The notes: generated by a model from the sequence alone, not told the origin. A stretch of DNA of 52,779 nucleotides from Desulfobulbaceae bacterium UBA2276 (GCA_002347085.1 DDWW01000016.1:1-52779), one strand, 5' to 3'. Shown: positions 34,127 through 42,857, counted from the stretch's first letter. Numbers and translations are program-made.

Positions 34127-34720
34127 TTACACGCCAACCTGAAAGCGGGAAAAACGTCGAATAGAGACGTTTTCTCCCATTTTTCCAACAAGTTCTGTCA
34201 ACATATCCTGAATACTCTTTTCAGGGTTTTTAACAAATTGTTGCTCAAGTAAACAAACCTCAGCCAGAAAGCGGTCTATCTTACCCGTAACCATTTTCTC
34301 AACAATATTTGCAGGCTTGCCGGAATCAAGGGCCTGCTGCACATAGATTTGACGCTCTCGTTCCACAACCTCAGCCGGGATATCTTCCCTGGTCAGAGAA
34401 ACCGGATTGGCGGCGGCAATATGCATGGCCACGTCACGGGCGAACTCGCGAAAATCATCGGTTTTGGCGACAAAATCAGTTTCACAGTTCAATTCAACCA
34501 TGACCCCTAATTTTCCACCAGCATGGATATAGGTTTCGACAACTCCCTCACTGGTTGCTCGCCCAGCTCTTTTGGCAGCGACAGCAAGGCCCTTCTGACG
34601 TAAAAAATCAATAGCCTTTTCCATGTCGCCGGCGTTCTCGCTCAGGGCTTTTTTACAATCCATCATCCCGGCGCCAGTCTTATCACGCAGGTCTTTTACC
34701 ATCTGACTTGTAATATTCAT
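34127..34720 (-). CDS. tsf: Elongation factor Ts, short form
   Basis: Nucleotide exchange factor for EF-Tu. 197 residues from ATG 34720, well below E. coli (283), close to the single-core form of Thermus; it lacks the second dimerisation subdomain. The N-terminal module VKDLRDKTGAGMMDCKKAL and the exchange motif CETDFVAKTDDF are intact. GAGG upstream of ATG 34720 supports the start. It is separated from rpsB by 304 bp containing two hairpins and a palindromic repeat, an unusually long gap for this pair. Confidence 0.95.
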   Translation of the reverse strand: MNITSQMVKDLRDKTGAGMMDCKKALSENAGDMEKAIDFLRQKGLAVAAKRAGRATSEGVVETYIHAGGKLGVMVELNCETDFVAKTDDFREFARDVAMHIAAANPVSLTREDIPAEVVERERQIYVQQALDSGKPANIVEKMVTGKIDRFLAEVCLLEQQFVKNPEKSIQDMLTELVGKMGENVSIRRFSRFQVGV

Positions 34721-34768
34721 TATAAACCTCATTATAGTATAAACTAAAATCACAAACTACAGTTTCAG

Positions 34769-34826
34769 GGGGACCGCTACAAAAACAAGTATACAATTTT
34801 TTCCATTTTGTTACGGCCCATTATGG
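34769..34826. repeat. GAGCCGTTACGAAAT-family palindrome upstream of tsf
   Basis: Left arm gggaccgctacaaaaa (34771-34786) and right arm ccattttgttacggccc (34804-34820) are inverted copies of the family core. It lies about 50 bp upstream of the tsf start. Confidence 0.65.
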
Positions 34827-34907
34827 CGTTTATCAAGCTCCAATGATACAGTCAATTCTTTGATCAAGACTTAGACTCAATCTTTTTTCCCTTTTCATTG
34901 CAGACAA

Positions 34908-34940
34908 GACTTGTATTCCTCTGAAAGAAGAGTACAAGTC
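34908..34940 (-). other. Hairpin in the rpsB-tsf spacer
   Basis: Perfect 8-bp stem gacttgta/tacaagtc with further partial pairing inside. It is not followed by a T-run on either strand. Possibly a processing site between rpsB and tsf. Confidence 0.4.
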
Positions 34941-34958
34941 CCTACTCCTGACAAAACA

Positions 34959-34984
34959 AAGGGGCGGTCAAGAGACAGCCCCTT
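34959..34984 (-). terminator. Terminator or attenuator after rpsB
   Basis: On the minus strand a stem aaggggc/gccccttt is followed by a T-rich tract (gttttgt). It is 41 bp beyond the rpsB stop. It could end or attenuate the transcript between rpsB and tsf, as known for this operon in other bacteria. Confidence 0.6.
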
Positions 34985-35024
34985 CAACAAACTAAAAACA
35001 AGTACCTCGCAAGGCACTTATTTT

Positions 35025-35801
35025 TTACTGTTCAGTTTCAGGTTCAACCTGTCCCATTTCCGCACCGACATCACTCATGGCTGCAGCCAAGGCCTCATCA
35101 GAGGCACCATCGCCATCAAGTCTGGCCTGACCAGCAAGGACAGACTCAGCAATACAGGAAACAACCAATCGGAGGGAACGCAAGGAATCATCGTTACCTG
35201 GAATCATAAAATCAATACCATCGGGATTACAGTTGGTATCAGCAAGAGCAACAACCGGGATATTCAACTTTTTGGCCTCACTGATAGCAATCGACTCTTT
35301 TTTAGGATCGACAACAAAAAGAACGGTGGGCAGCTTTTTCATATTTTTTATCCCACCAACATTTCGCTCCAACTTAATCCTTTCTTTCTCCATGAGCCCA
35401 ATTTCTTTTTTCGGAAAACGATTGATAGAGCCATCTTCCTGCATGGACTCAATCAATTTCAAGCGATCTACACTATTCTTAATGGTCTGAAAGTTGGTCA
35501 TCATTCCACCAAGCCAACGATGATCGACATAGTGCATATTGCAACGCTTGGCCTCATCCTGAACAATCACCTGGGCCTGTCTCTTGGTACCGACAAATAA
35601 AACTGTTCCGCCACGGGAAATTTCCTTGGTGAGAAAATCACAGGCAGTATCAAACATACGCTTGGTCTTATCAAGATTGATAATATAGATACCGTTGCGT
35701 GGCCCATAGATATAGGGTTTCATCTTAGGATTCCAACGACGTGTCTGGTGACCAAAATGCAGTCCGGCCTGAAGCATTTCTTTAACTGTAGCAAATGACA
35801 T
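35025..35801 (-). CDS. rpsB: 30S ribosomal protein S2
   Basis: 258 residues (E. coli 241). The N-terminal MLQAGLHFGHQTRRWNPKM and central GTKRQAQ, HRWLGGMMTNFQT, PALADTNCNPDGID-type blocks match S2 throughout. The C-terminus is an acidic tail (EMGQVEPETEQ). GGAGAAG stands upstream of ATG 35801. It heads the rpsB-tsf-pyrH-frr gene run. Confidence 0.97.
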   Translation of the reverse strand: MSFATVKEMLQAGLHFGHQTRRWNPKMKPYIYGPRNGIYIINLDKTKRMFDTACDFLTKEISRGGTVLFVGTKRQAQVIVQDEAKRCNMHYVDHRWLGGMMTNFQTIKNSVDRLKLIESMQEDGSINRFPKKEIGLMEKERIKLERNVGGIKNMKKLPTVLFVVDPKKESIAISEAKKLNIPVVALADTNCNPDGIDFMIPGNDDSLRSLRLVVSCIAESVLAGQARLDGDGASDEALAAAMSDVGAEMGQVEPETEQ

Positions 35802-36064
35802 TTTCTTCTCCGTTTTCTGGTTTAACCTCCACCCCTCAATTCATCACTTTTGAGACCCAACAAGGCACATAGTGACACCAGGTACAGCAGGGGGTGTGTG
35901 TATTTTACAATCATTATTCTCTATTTCGACCATCGAAACAGCGGAACAACATCCAACATTAACTCTCAAAACATTACTTTTTACCACGAGATACTTTTTT
36001 TTGCAACTTACGAATTCACATCAAAATCACAAAAAAAGAATCACACTCCTCAAAAGAGCTGAAT
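35802..36064 (-). promoter_or_regulatory. rpsB leader region
   Basis: 263 bp between the YkgJ-like gene and rpsB. On the minus strand taaaat near 35915 is a possible -10 without a good -35. The transcript between there and rpsB could pair cacacccc (near 35895-35905) with aggggtgg (near 35830-35840), close to the ribosome site. S2 autoregulation through such a leader is known in other bacteria; here it is inference. Confidence 0.35.
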
Positions 36065-36829
36065 TTAACGACGCTCTAAAGACGATTTCCCCGTCAGAAA
36101 CAACTTCAACCACTCAAAACCAAAGAGTAACAATGTGGCATCATCAGATTGAACACCTGTTTTTTGTTCTCTCGAAAGACGAAACTGCTCAAAGATTTTT
36201 TCTCTGTTTGCTAAGGCTCGGAAACCATCGACATCGTAACAGACCATAAATGCCATTTGTTGTTTAGGCCCACCGCTCCCCTCACCCTTCCATGGGTTAT
36301 TTGCGAAGATCGTGTCGAGTTCAGCCCAGCGGTCGTTCATCGTATTGTACTCATCAAGTTTTTGCTCTCGTGACCATTGGGCCACCGAGTAAAAATTATC
36401 TTCAAGATGCCCCAAGCAATAGTTATGATTTGTTACAAAATAATAGTCCTTGTGACGACCTCGAGCCACAGACCGATCAACGGCTCGCTCAAGAGGATAA
36501 GTTCGGCAGGCAGAAGGACGGTCATGGTAAACCCCACACCCCCCTTTTTTCAAAAAAGGACAAGATTTATCCTCATCAACATTTAATTTCAACATAACAG
36601 CGGGGAAATATGGATGCCCCCCTTGAACCAGACGTGTATGTTGACGCATAAAGGTCTCAGAATCTATCTGCAAGCATCTTTTCAAGCGCACAATGTCATA
36701 AGGGTAAAGAAACATGTCAACATTCTTACAACAGGACATGAAACACCCTACCCCCGCATGACAAGAAAACTGAAACTTGCCTGCTCCCAATGGCACCATA
36801 CCTTCAGGGAACTCTTTCTTACTGTTCAT
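36065..36829 (-). CDS. YkgJ-family cysteine cluster protein
   Basis: 254 residues with the CxxCxxCC-type zinc or iron cluster: C23, C29, C33, C34 near the N-terminus (CHAGVGC, MSCCKN), then CPFLKKGGCGVYHDRPSACRTYP, and a later NYCLGHLED. No signal peptide. Function of the family is unknown; members are common in Desulfobacterota and other anaerobes. It lies after the rplQ terminator and 263 bp before rpsB on the same strand, so it is probably its own transcription unit. Confidence 0.85.
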   Translation of the reverse strand: MNSKKEFPEGMVPLGAGKFQFSCHAGVGCFMSCCKNVDMFLYPYDIVRLKRCLQIDSETFMRQHTRLVQGGHPYFPAVMLKLNVDEDKSCPFLKKGGCGVYHDRPSACRTYPLERAVDRSVARGRHKDYYFVTNHNYCLGHLEDNFYSVAQWSREQKLDEYNTMNDRWAELDTIFANNPWKGEGSGGPKQQMAFMVCYDVDGFRALANREKIFEQFRLSREQKTGVQSDDATLLLFGFEWLKLFLTGKSSLERR

Positions 36830-36853
36830 AGTATTTCAGATAGTAAATGAGAC

Positions 36854-36897
36854 AAAAAAAAAGCTGCCATGGAAAGAATCCATGACAGCTTTTTAAA
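36854..36897 (-). terminator. Intrinsic terminator of the alpha operon
   Basis: Stem aaaaagctgtcatgg/ccatggcagcttttt (one mismatch) with loop attctt, A-run on one side and T-run on the other; works on both strands. It lies about 150 bp beyond the rplQ stop and just upstream of the YkgJ-like gene on the minus strand. A run of nine G at 37017-37025 lies between rplQ and this hairpin. Confidence 0.85.
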
Positions 36898-37050
36898 CTT
36901 TTTCTTCAAAAATTACTTATAAGAATAAGTTATCATACACAGATTCAAAAAGTTCATAAGTTCATCAATAAGCTATTGATAACTCACGACATCAAACCTC
37001 ACCAACTAAAATTAAAGGGGGGGGGAGGTAAAAAAGACTTCTACCAACGA

Positions 37051-37437
37051 TCAATTATCAACCTTTACCCCAAGGTCTTCTTGGTAGCCAACCAGCTCAA
37101 GGATGGCCATAGCTGCCGCATCTCCTTGACGAACTCCGGTCTGAATAATCCGGGTATATCCACCATTCCGACCAACAAATTTCAATTGAATAACATCGAA
37201 AAGTTTGGCCACGACATCTTTACTGCGAATATAACTCAAGGCTTGACGCTTGGCATGTAAATCACCCTTTTTAGCCAAGGTAATCATCTTGTCAGCGATA
37301 CGACGAGCCTCTTTCGCCTTTGGTGTGGTTGTGACAATCCGCTCATGTTCAAAAAGAGAGGTTACCATATTTCTAAACATCGCATCGCGATGGGAGCTGG
37401 TACGACCAAGTTTTCTACCGGAATTTCTATGTCTCAT
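37051..37437 (-). CDS. rplQ: 50S ribosomal protein L17
   Basis: 128 residues (E. coli 127). MRHRNSGRKLGRTSSHR at the start and the following RNMVTSLFEHERIVTT are the L17 signature; LVGYQEDLGVKVDN closes it. Last gene of the alpha operon, 68 bp after rpoA, followed by an intrinsic terminator. Confidence 0.97.
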   Translation of the reverse strand: MRHRNSGRKLGRTSSHRDAMFRNMVTSLFEHERIVTTTPKAKEARRIADKMITLAKKGDLHAKRQALSYIRSKDVVAKLFDVIQLKFVGRNGGYTRIIQTGVRQGDAAAMAILELVGYQEDLGVKVDN

Positions 37438-37505
37438 TGCCTTTTCCTCAACTTACACTGTTGATGGTATAGATATAAATTATCTATTTTCAGTAAATAT
37501 AATGA

Positions 37506-38546
37506 TTATTCAATTTCTTCAGGAGTTCTCACAACCTCAGGGGCAACCCAGTTATCAAACTTCAGCCCCAGAGTAAGTCCTCTCTCTGAGAGTAATGCCT
37601 TGATCTCATTCAAAGATTTACGCCCAAAGTTCTTTGTCTTCAACATCTCCTGATCTGTTTTCTGACAAAGTTCGCCTATAAAATTTATATCCGCATTCTT
37701 TAAACAATTTGCAGACCGAACAGAAAGTTCTAAATCTTCAACTGGTTGATTCAAGAATTCATTTTCTGGATTGTCCTCTTTGTCGCTTGCAACCACTTCC
37801 GGTTCAGCAGTCCCTTCATCAAAATTGATAAAAATGGTCATCTGTTCCTTGAGAATTTTAGCCGCAAAGGCCAAGGCGTTCTCTGGTCTGACACTGCCAT
37901 CAGTTTCGATCTCAATGGTTAACTTATCATAATCAGTCTGCTGTCCAACGCGAGCCTGAGAAGTATTATATTGTATTTGCTTGACCGGAGTAAAAATCGC
38001 ATCAATAGGAATTTGCCCAATAGCAAGATTTTCTTTAGACTGGCGCTCTGCTGGTTGATACCCCTTACCCCATTCAACAGTTAATTCAGCATGAAATCGT
38101 GTTTTCCCCGTTAAAGTACAGAGCAGCTGATCTCCATTCATTACCTCAACAAAAGAAGACCCCTTAATATCTGCTGCTGTAACAACACCAGGACCCATTT
38201 TGTCAATAATGACCGTTTGAGATTCAGGTTTATTCAGTTTTAAACGAACTTGTTTCAAGTTCAGAATAATCTCGCTTACATCTTCAACAACATCCTTCAT
38301 GGCCGTAAACTCATGAAGGGCTCCCTCAATCTTTACAGTCGTAATTGCTGCCCCCTGAATAGAGGACAACAAAATACGACGAAGAGAATTACCGATGGTA
38401 GATGCAAAGCCTCTTTCAAGTGGCTGGCAAACAAATTTACCGTATGTTTCTGTATGCTTAGCCTTATCAACCTCTAACTTTTCGGGTTGAATCAACTGAC
38501 GCCAATTACGATAAACTGGAATTTTTTCTTCAGCAGTTTGGGTCAT
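37506..38546 (-). CDS. rpoA: RNA polymerase alpha subunit
   Basis: 346 residues (E. coli 329). N-terminal assembly domain with ERGFASTIGNSLRRILLSS; the C-terminal domain has SVRSANCLKNADINFIGEL and FGRKSLNEIKALL, which contact UP elements and activators. An acidic linker (about 235-260) separates the two. It lies 180 bp after rpsD, the largest gap in the ribosomal cluster, which contains a possible internal promoter, and 68 bp before rplQ. Confidence 0.97.
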   Translation of the reverse strand: MTQTAEEKIPVYRNWRQLIQPEKLEVDKAKHTETYGKFVCQPLERGFASTIGNSLRRILLSSIQGAAITTVKIEGALHEFTAMKDVVEDVSEIILNLKQVRLKLNKPESQTVIIDKMGPGVVTAADIKGSSFVEVMNGDQLLCTLTGKTRFHAELTVEWGKGYQPAERQSKENLAIGQIPIDAIFTPVKQIQYNTSQARVGQQTDYDKLTIEIETDGSVRPENALAFAAKILKEQMTIFINFDEGTAEPEVVASDKEDNPENEFLNQPVEDLELSVRSANCLKNADINFIGELCQKTDQEMLKTKNFGRKSLNEIKALLSERGLTLGLKFDNWVAPEVVRTPEEIE

Positions 38547-38581
38547 ATAATTCCTTCTCTGCGTAATCTTCTTATAAAAAA

Positions 38582-38653
38582 GTTCTTAGAGGATAAACAC
38601 TTTCAATACCTTTAAAAGAAAGATATTATACTCTCTGTTCATCCGCTAAGAAC
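38582..38653 (-). promoter_or_regulatory. Possible internal promoter and long-range stem before rpoA
   Basis: On the minus strand a perfect TATAAT lies at 38630-38625, with a poor -35 (ttctta, 16-bp spacer). 13-base arms gttcttagaggat (38582-38594) and atccgctaagaac (38641-38653) pair with one mismatch around it. This may give extra rpoA-rplQ expression or regulate read-through from rpsD. Confidence 0.4.
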
Positions 38654-38726
38654 GAATTATTGATATATCCCAACAACTACAACATTAAATACTAAAACAT
38701 CTGTATTAAGGGAATTTCAACGTCAA

Positions 38727-39356
38727 TTATTTAGAATAAAGCTCAACAATAAGGTGTTCCTGGATTGGCATCGTAAGTTCTTCACGATTAGGAAGGGCCT
38801 TAACTGTGGCTTTAAAATTATCTTTATCAAATTCCAACCAACTAGGAACACCACGACGAGCAACTGCCTCCAGATTTTCAACGATAAAGGCGTTCGTCCG
38901 ACTCTTTTCTTTTATCGTAATCTCATCACCGGCCCCAACAAGAAAAGAAGGAATATTCACTTTTTTACCATTTACCAGGATGTGACTATGTAAAACAAAC
39001 TGTCGAGCTTGATTTCGAGATGACGCCATACCAATGCGAAAGATTGCATTATCTAATCTTCTTTCAAGATTAACCAGCAAGTTCTCACCAGTAACGCCCT
39101 TTTGTTGATCAGCCTTATGGAAACAAATACGGAACTGACCTTCAAGCACGCCATACATGTTCTTTACTTTTTGCTTCTCTCTAAGCTGCAAGGCATAGTC
39201 AGAAACTTTTTTAAAACGAGCCTGTCCGTGCTGCCCAGGACCAAAAGCCCGACGCTCAAACGAACATTTATCCGAATAACACCGGTCGCCCTTCAAATAC
39301 AACTTAAGGTTTTCACGCCTGCAACGACGACATGCCGCACCTATATTTCTTGCCAC
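38727..39356 (-). CDS. rpsD: 30S ribosomal protein S4
   Basis: 209 residues (E. coli 206), the zinc-containing form: CRRCRRE and CYSDKCSFERR give a four-Cys cluster in the N-terminal domain. S4 RNA-binding domain with RLDNAIFRIGMASSRNQARQFVLHSHILVNG. Start codon is GTG (39356), fixed by the family N-terminus MARNIGAACR. S4 is the autogenous repressor of the alpha operon in E. coli. Confidence 0.97.
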   Translation of the reverse strand: MARNIGAACRRCRRENLKLYLKGDRCYSDKCSFERRAFGPGQHGQARFKKVSDYALQLREKQKVKNMYGVLEGQFRICFHKADQQKGVTGENLLVNLERRLDNAIFRIGMASSRNQARQFVLHSHILVNGKKVNIPSFLVGAGDEITIKEKSRTNAFIVENLEAVARRGVPSWLEFDKDNFKATVKALPNREELTMPIQEHLIVELYSK

Positions 39357-39417
39357 TTAATCCTCCATCCTCTGTTCTATGATTTTAATAAATATACAAT
39401 TATAACGCCATTCAAGA

Positions 39418-39816
39418 TCAAACACGACGACGTTTTGGAGGTTTACAACCATTATGGGGAACAGGAGTAACATCGCATATACGGGTTACCTCAAAGCCAG
39501 TGGTCGCCAAGGCCCGTAAGGCAGCCTCTCGTCCTGGGCCAGGACCTTTCACTTTAACCTCAACCTTTCGCATTCCATGATCCGCAGCCTTTTGACTTGC
39601 CTCGGCAATTGCATTTTGAGCTGCGAAAGGAGTACTTTTGCGTGACCCCTTAAACCCTAAAATCCCCGCACTGCACCAGGAAATAACATTCCCTTGAGTG
39701 TCTGATATTGTAACGATGGTATTATTAAAAGTTGAATATATAAAAACAATACCTTCGGGAATATTCTTTTTAACCTTTTTTTTATTGCGTGCAGTAGCAC
39801 GTTTCGCACCGGCCAT
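39418..39816 (-). CDS. rpsK: 30S ribosomal protein S11
   Basis: 132 residues (E. coli 129). FIYSTFNNTIVTISDTQGN, GFKGSRKSTPFAAQ and the C-terminal VTPVPHNGCKPPKRRRV match S11 closely. Second in the alpha operon, 23 bp after rpsM and 61 bp before rpsD. Confidence 0.97.
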   Translation of the reverse strand: MAGAKRATARNKKKVKKNIPEGIVFIYSTFNNTIVTISDTQGNVISWCSAGILGFKGSRKSTPFAAQNAIAEASQKAADHGMRKVEVKVKGPGPGREAALRALATTGFEVTRICDVTPVPHNGCKPPKRRRV

Positions 39817-39839
39817 TATATTACCTTTTCATTATTAAA

Positions 39840-40208
39840 TTATTTACGGCGAGCTGCTGCTCCACGACGCGGCCCCTTACAGGTTCTTGCATTAGTTTTA
39901 GTCTTTTGACCTCGACAAGGGAGGTTCATGCGATGACGCTTACCCCGATAACAACCAAGATCCATCAGTCTCTTAATATCCATAGAGACCTCACGCCTGC
40001 GGTCTCCCTCAACCGTGTACTCGTCTTCAATAATTTTTCGGATACGGCTGACATCATCACCGCTCAGATCATCACTGTTCATAGTGTATGGTAGATCAGC
40101 CTTAGCAAGTATCTGCCTGGCAGAAGTGAGCCCTATACCATGAATATAAGTAAGCGCACGATCCATATGTTTATTTTTCGGAAGGTCAACTCCTGATAAA
40201 CGTGCCAA
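39840..40208 (-). CDS. rpsM: 30S ribosomal protein S13
   Basis: 122 residues (E. coli 118). MARLSGVDLPKNK at the start, YIHGIGLTSARQIL and the C-terminal RGQKTKTNARTCKGPRRG are typical. The start codon is TTG (40208), fixed by the family N-terminus and by AGGAG 8 bp upstream. First gene of the alpha-operon block, 83 bp after rpmJ. Confidence 0.97.
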   Translation of the reverse strand: MARLSGVDLPKNKHMDRALTYIHGIGLTSARQILAKADLPYTMNSDDLSGDDVSRIRKIIEDEYTVEGDRRREVSMDIKRLMDLGCYRGKRHRMNLPCRGQKTKTNARTCKGPRRGAAARRK

Positions 40209-40291
40209 AATTGTATCTCCTCAAGAAGGTCAGTATATTTTTAGTTATCTGAAAAACATCAAGATAACTATTTGAATTTAAGTAAAAAAAA

Positions 40292-40405
40292 TTACCCCTG
40301 ACGCTGTTTGTGTTTTTTAAGCTTACAGGAAACCCTGACCACCCCATTGCGTTTGAATATCTTGCAATCACCGCACATTTTTTTAACTGATGCTCGTACT
40401 TTCAT
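40292..40405 (-). CDS. rpmJ: 50S ribosomal protein L36
   Basis: 37 residues: MKVRASVKKMCGDCK, then IFKRNGVVRVSC, and a basic end KHKQRQG. It is the zinc (C+) type L36, with CGDC and a later VSC, but the usual final zinc His may be KHK. It lies 13 bp after infA, the usual position. Confidence 0.95.
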   Translation of the reverse strand: MKVRASVKKMCGDCKIFKRNGVVRVSCKLKKHKQRQG

Positions 40406-40418
40406 AATGTTACTCTCT

Positions 40419-40655
40419 CTATTTAGTCTTTTTACCACCCTTGGCCCTGAATGTTACCCGGCCACGGGACAGATCATAAGGGGATAGTTCTATTGTTACC
40501 CGATCACCAGGTAATATCTTGATAAAATGCATACGCATCTTGCCAGATATATGTGCCAAGACCTTATGCCCATTATCCAACTCTACGCGAAACATTGCAT
40601 TGGGTAGAGGTTCAACGATTGTGCCTTCGACCTCAATGGCCTCTTCTTTTGCCAT
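40419..40655 (-). CDS. infA: Translation initiation factor IF-1
   Basis: 78 residues (E. coli 72), a single OB-fold that binds the A site of the 30S subunit. EEAIEVEGTIVEPLPNAMF, GHKVLAHISGKMRMHFIKI and LSPYDLSRGRVTFR are standard; the C-terminal KGGKKTK adds a few basic residues. It lies between map (74 bp) and rpmJ (13 bp). Confidence 0.97.
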   Translation of the reverse strand: MAKEEAIEVEGTIVEPLPNAMFRVELDNGHKVLAHISGKMRMHFIKILPGDRVTIELSPYDLSRGRVTFRAKGGKKTK

Positions 40656-40729
40656 ACCTACTCCTGGGATTCGATAAAATCAAACCAAAAAGATGAAAAT
40701 ATAATACACCTCCACGAAAAAGAGAAGCA

Positions 40730-41536
40730 TTATTTTTTTATAGCTTCAAAGTTTTCCCGAGAGCTTAACACCAAAGGCCCATCAAGGGTAGCCGCTACTG
40801 AATGTTCAAAGTGGGCAGAACACATCTTATCCGCAGTAATTACAGTCCAACCATCCTTAAGAACTGAGACCTTATGCGTCCCCATATTAACCATAGGTTC
40901 AATCGCTAAAACCATTCCGGCAACAATACGAGGCGACCTGTCTTTTTGTACATAGTTGGGTATTTCAGGTCCTTCATGTAAAGAGGTGCCAATTCCATGT
41001 CCAACAAACTGACGAACCACTGAAAAACCATGCCCCTCTACATACCCTTGAACAGCCTTGGATATATCAGAGATCCTATTCCCTATACGCACTTGATCAA
41101 TGGCAAGCAAAAGGGAATTCTCGGTAACTTGAAGCAACTTCTTCTTATCACTTGCAATCCCATTTACGGGTAAGGTAATAGCAGAATCGCCAAAAAAACC
41201 CTTAAAGCACACACCAAAGTCTATAGATACAATATCACCTTTGGCCAGTTTTCTCTTGCGAGAGGGTATACCATGCACAACTTCTTCATTCAATGAGACG
41301 CACAAACAACCAGGAAAACCTCGATAGCCCTTAAAAGCTGGCTTGGCTTTTCGTTTCAAACACAAGTCTTCAGCAATTCTATCTAATTCAAATGTGGTGA
41401 TGCCAGGTTCTACTACTCCTTGCAACAGGGAAAGTACTTCGGCCACAATCTGGTTTGCTTCCAGCATGGAACGAATTTCATCCGGGCTCTTTAGGATAAT
41501 TGATTTCGCCCCTTGATCACTTGCCGCCGCATTCAA
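40730..41536 (-). CDS. map: Methionine aminopeptidase type I
   Basis: Removes the N-terminal methionine from nascent proteins. 268 residues (E. coli 264). The metal ligands are visible in IVSIDFGVCFKGFFGDSAIT (two Asp), GHGIGTSLHEGPEI (His), LAIEPMVN (Glu) and SAHFEHSVA (Glu). The start is TTG at 41536: no ATG or GTG lies in frame before the conserved N-terminal helix, and AGAAGAG stands just upstream. It follows secY by 16 bp; adk, often placed here, is missing. Confidence 0.94.
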   Translation of the reverse strand: MNAAASDQGAKSIILKSPDEIRSMLEANQIVAEVLSLLQGVVEPGITTFELDRIAEDLCLKRKAKPAFKGYRGFPGCLCVSLNEEVVHGIPSRKRKLAKGDIVSIDFGVCFKGFFGDSAITLPVNGIASDKKKLLQVTENSLLLAIDQVRIGNRISDISKAVQGYVEGHGFSVVRQFVGHGIGTSLHEGPEIPNYVQKDRSPRIVAGMVLAIEPMVNMGTHKVSVLKDGWTVITADKMCSAHFEHSVAATLDGPLVLSSRENFEAIKK

Positions 41537-41552
41537 TTCTCTTCTTAACCGC

Positions 41553-42857
41553 CTACTTTCGCCCGCTAATTTTACCCGCTTTCATAAATCCTTCATAATT
41601 GCGCATGACAAGATGAGATTCAATCTGCGACATTGTATCAATTGCTACCCCAACCACAATAAGAAGGGCGGTCCCTCCGAAATAAAAGGGAAGGTTAAAT
41701 TTTGAAATCAACAACGTTGGCAAAACACACACAACGCTGAGATAAATTGATCCCACCACTGTCAAGCGAGTTAAAGCCTTATCAATAAATTCAGCGGTTC
41801 TCTTTCCAGGACGAATACCGGGAATGAAGCCACCATTTTTTTTCAAATTTTCAGCAACATCATCGGGTTTGAAGGTAACTGCCGTGTAAAAGAAACAAAA
41901 GAAAACTATCATCCCCACGAACAGGATATAATAATATATCGTCCCTGGAGAGAGGGCCGCTGAAACTTGCTGTACCCAGTCAATCTGAATAAAGCTCCCG
42001 ATTGTGGCCGGAAACATCATTATCGATGAGGCGAAAATGGGGGGGATAACACCAGCGATATTGATTTTCAATGGCAGATGAGAACTCTGTCCTCCATAGA
42101 CCTTTCTTCCTACAACTCGCTTTGCATACTGAATAGGAATCCGTCGTTGGGCAGTTTCAAAAAATACGATAAAACCAACAACAGCTACCATGAAGGCCAA
42201 GATAAAAGGGATAAAAAAGAGCGCAATCTCGCCTGCTTTTACCAACTGAAAGGAATTAACCACAGCTGCGGGTCCACTGGCAACAATTCCTGCAAATATT
42301 ATCAAAGACATCCCATTGCCAATACCACGCTCTGTTATCTGTTCACCAAGCCACATGATAAATGCAGTGCCCGAAGTCAAGGTAAGCATGGTCATCAACT
42401 TAAACTGCAAACCTGGATCAAGGACAATAATCTCCCCGCCTGGGCCACTCATCCCCTCAAGACCACTGCTGATAAAGAGCCCTTGAATTATACTCAAGCC
42501 AACGGTTCCATAACGGGTATATTGAGTAATCTTTCTTCTGCCTGCCTCACCTTCTTTTGATAAGGCCTCAAGCTGGGGAACGACTACTGTCAAGAGCTGA
42601 ATAATAATGGAGGCACTGATATAGGGCATAATGCCAAGAGCAAAGATGGAAAAATTCGCCAAAGCACCACCAGAAAACATATTAAACATACCAAATAATG
42701 AGCCAGCATGTTGCTGAAAAAAAGCGGCAACCGCCTCACCATTGATACCTGGCGTAGGTATTTGCACCCCCATCCGATAGACAGCAAGCATGGCAAGAGT
42801 AAATATAATTCTCCTCCGCAACTCTGGGATGTTGGCAGCTCTTTGCAATCCACTCAT
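41553..42857 (-). CDS. secY: Protein translocase subunit SecY
   Basis: 434 residues (E. coli 443), ten membrane helices forming the Sec channel. First helix region RRRIIFTLAMLAVYRMGVQIPTPGI, plug region GSLFGMFNMFSGGALANFSIFALGI, and the cytosolic loop RPGKRTAEFIDKALTRLTVVG are conserved. ATG 42857 is the only start fitting the family N-terminus. It is 82 bp after rplO and 16 bp before map. Confidence 0.97.
   Translation of the reverse strand: MSGLQRAANIPELRRRIIFTLAMLAVYRMGVQIPTPGINGEAVAAFFQQHAGSLFGMFNMFSGGALANFSIFALGIMPYISASIIIQLLTVVVPQLEALSKEGEAGRRKITQYTRYGTVGLSIIQGLFISSGLEGMSGPGGEIIVLDPGLQFKLMTMLTLTSGTAFIMWLGEQITERGIGNGMSLIIFAGIVASGPAAVVNSFQLVKAGEIALFFIPFILAFMVAVVGFIVFFETAQRRIPIQYAKRVVGRKVYGGQSSHLPLKINIAGVIPPIFASSIMMFPATIGSFIQIDWVQQVSAALSPGTIYYYILFVGMIVFFCFFYTAVTFKPDDVAENLKKNGGFIPGIRPGKRTAEFIDKALTRLTVVGSIYLSVVCVLPTLLISKFNLPFYFGGTALLIVVGVAIDTMSQIESHLVMRNYEGFMKAGKISGRK

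Larger units (their letters stand above)
34721..35024. other. rpsB-tsf spacer (304 bp) with repeat and hairpins
   Basis: Non-coding. In the direction of transcription (minus) it holds a terminator-like hairpin (34959-34984), a second hairpin (34908-34940) and a palindromic repeat (34769-34826). No small gene is seen. Confidence 0.5.

Noticed and set aside
37017..37025. Run of nine G as a phase-variable tract
   Set aside because: It lies in the non-coding 3' region of rplQ, so slippage would not switch a gene; it may be a sequencing-prone homopolymer.
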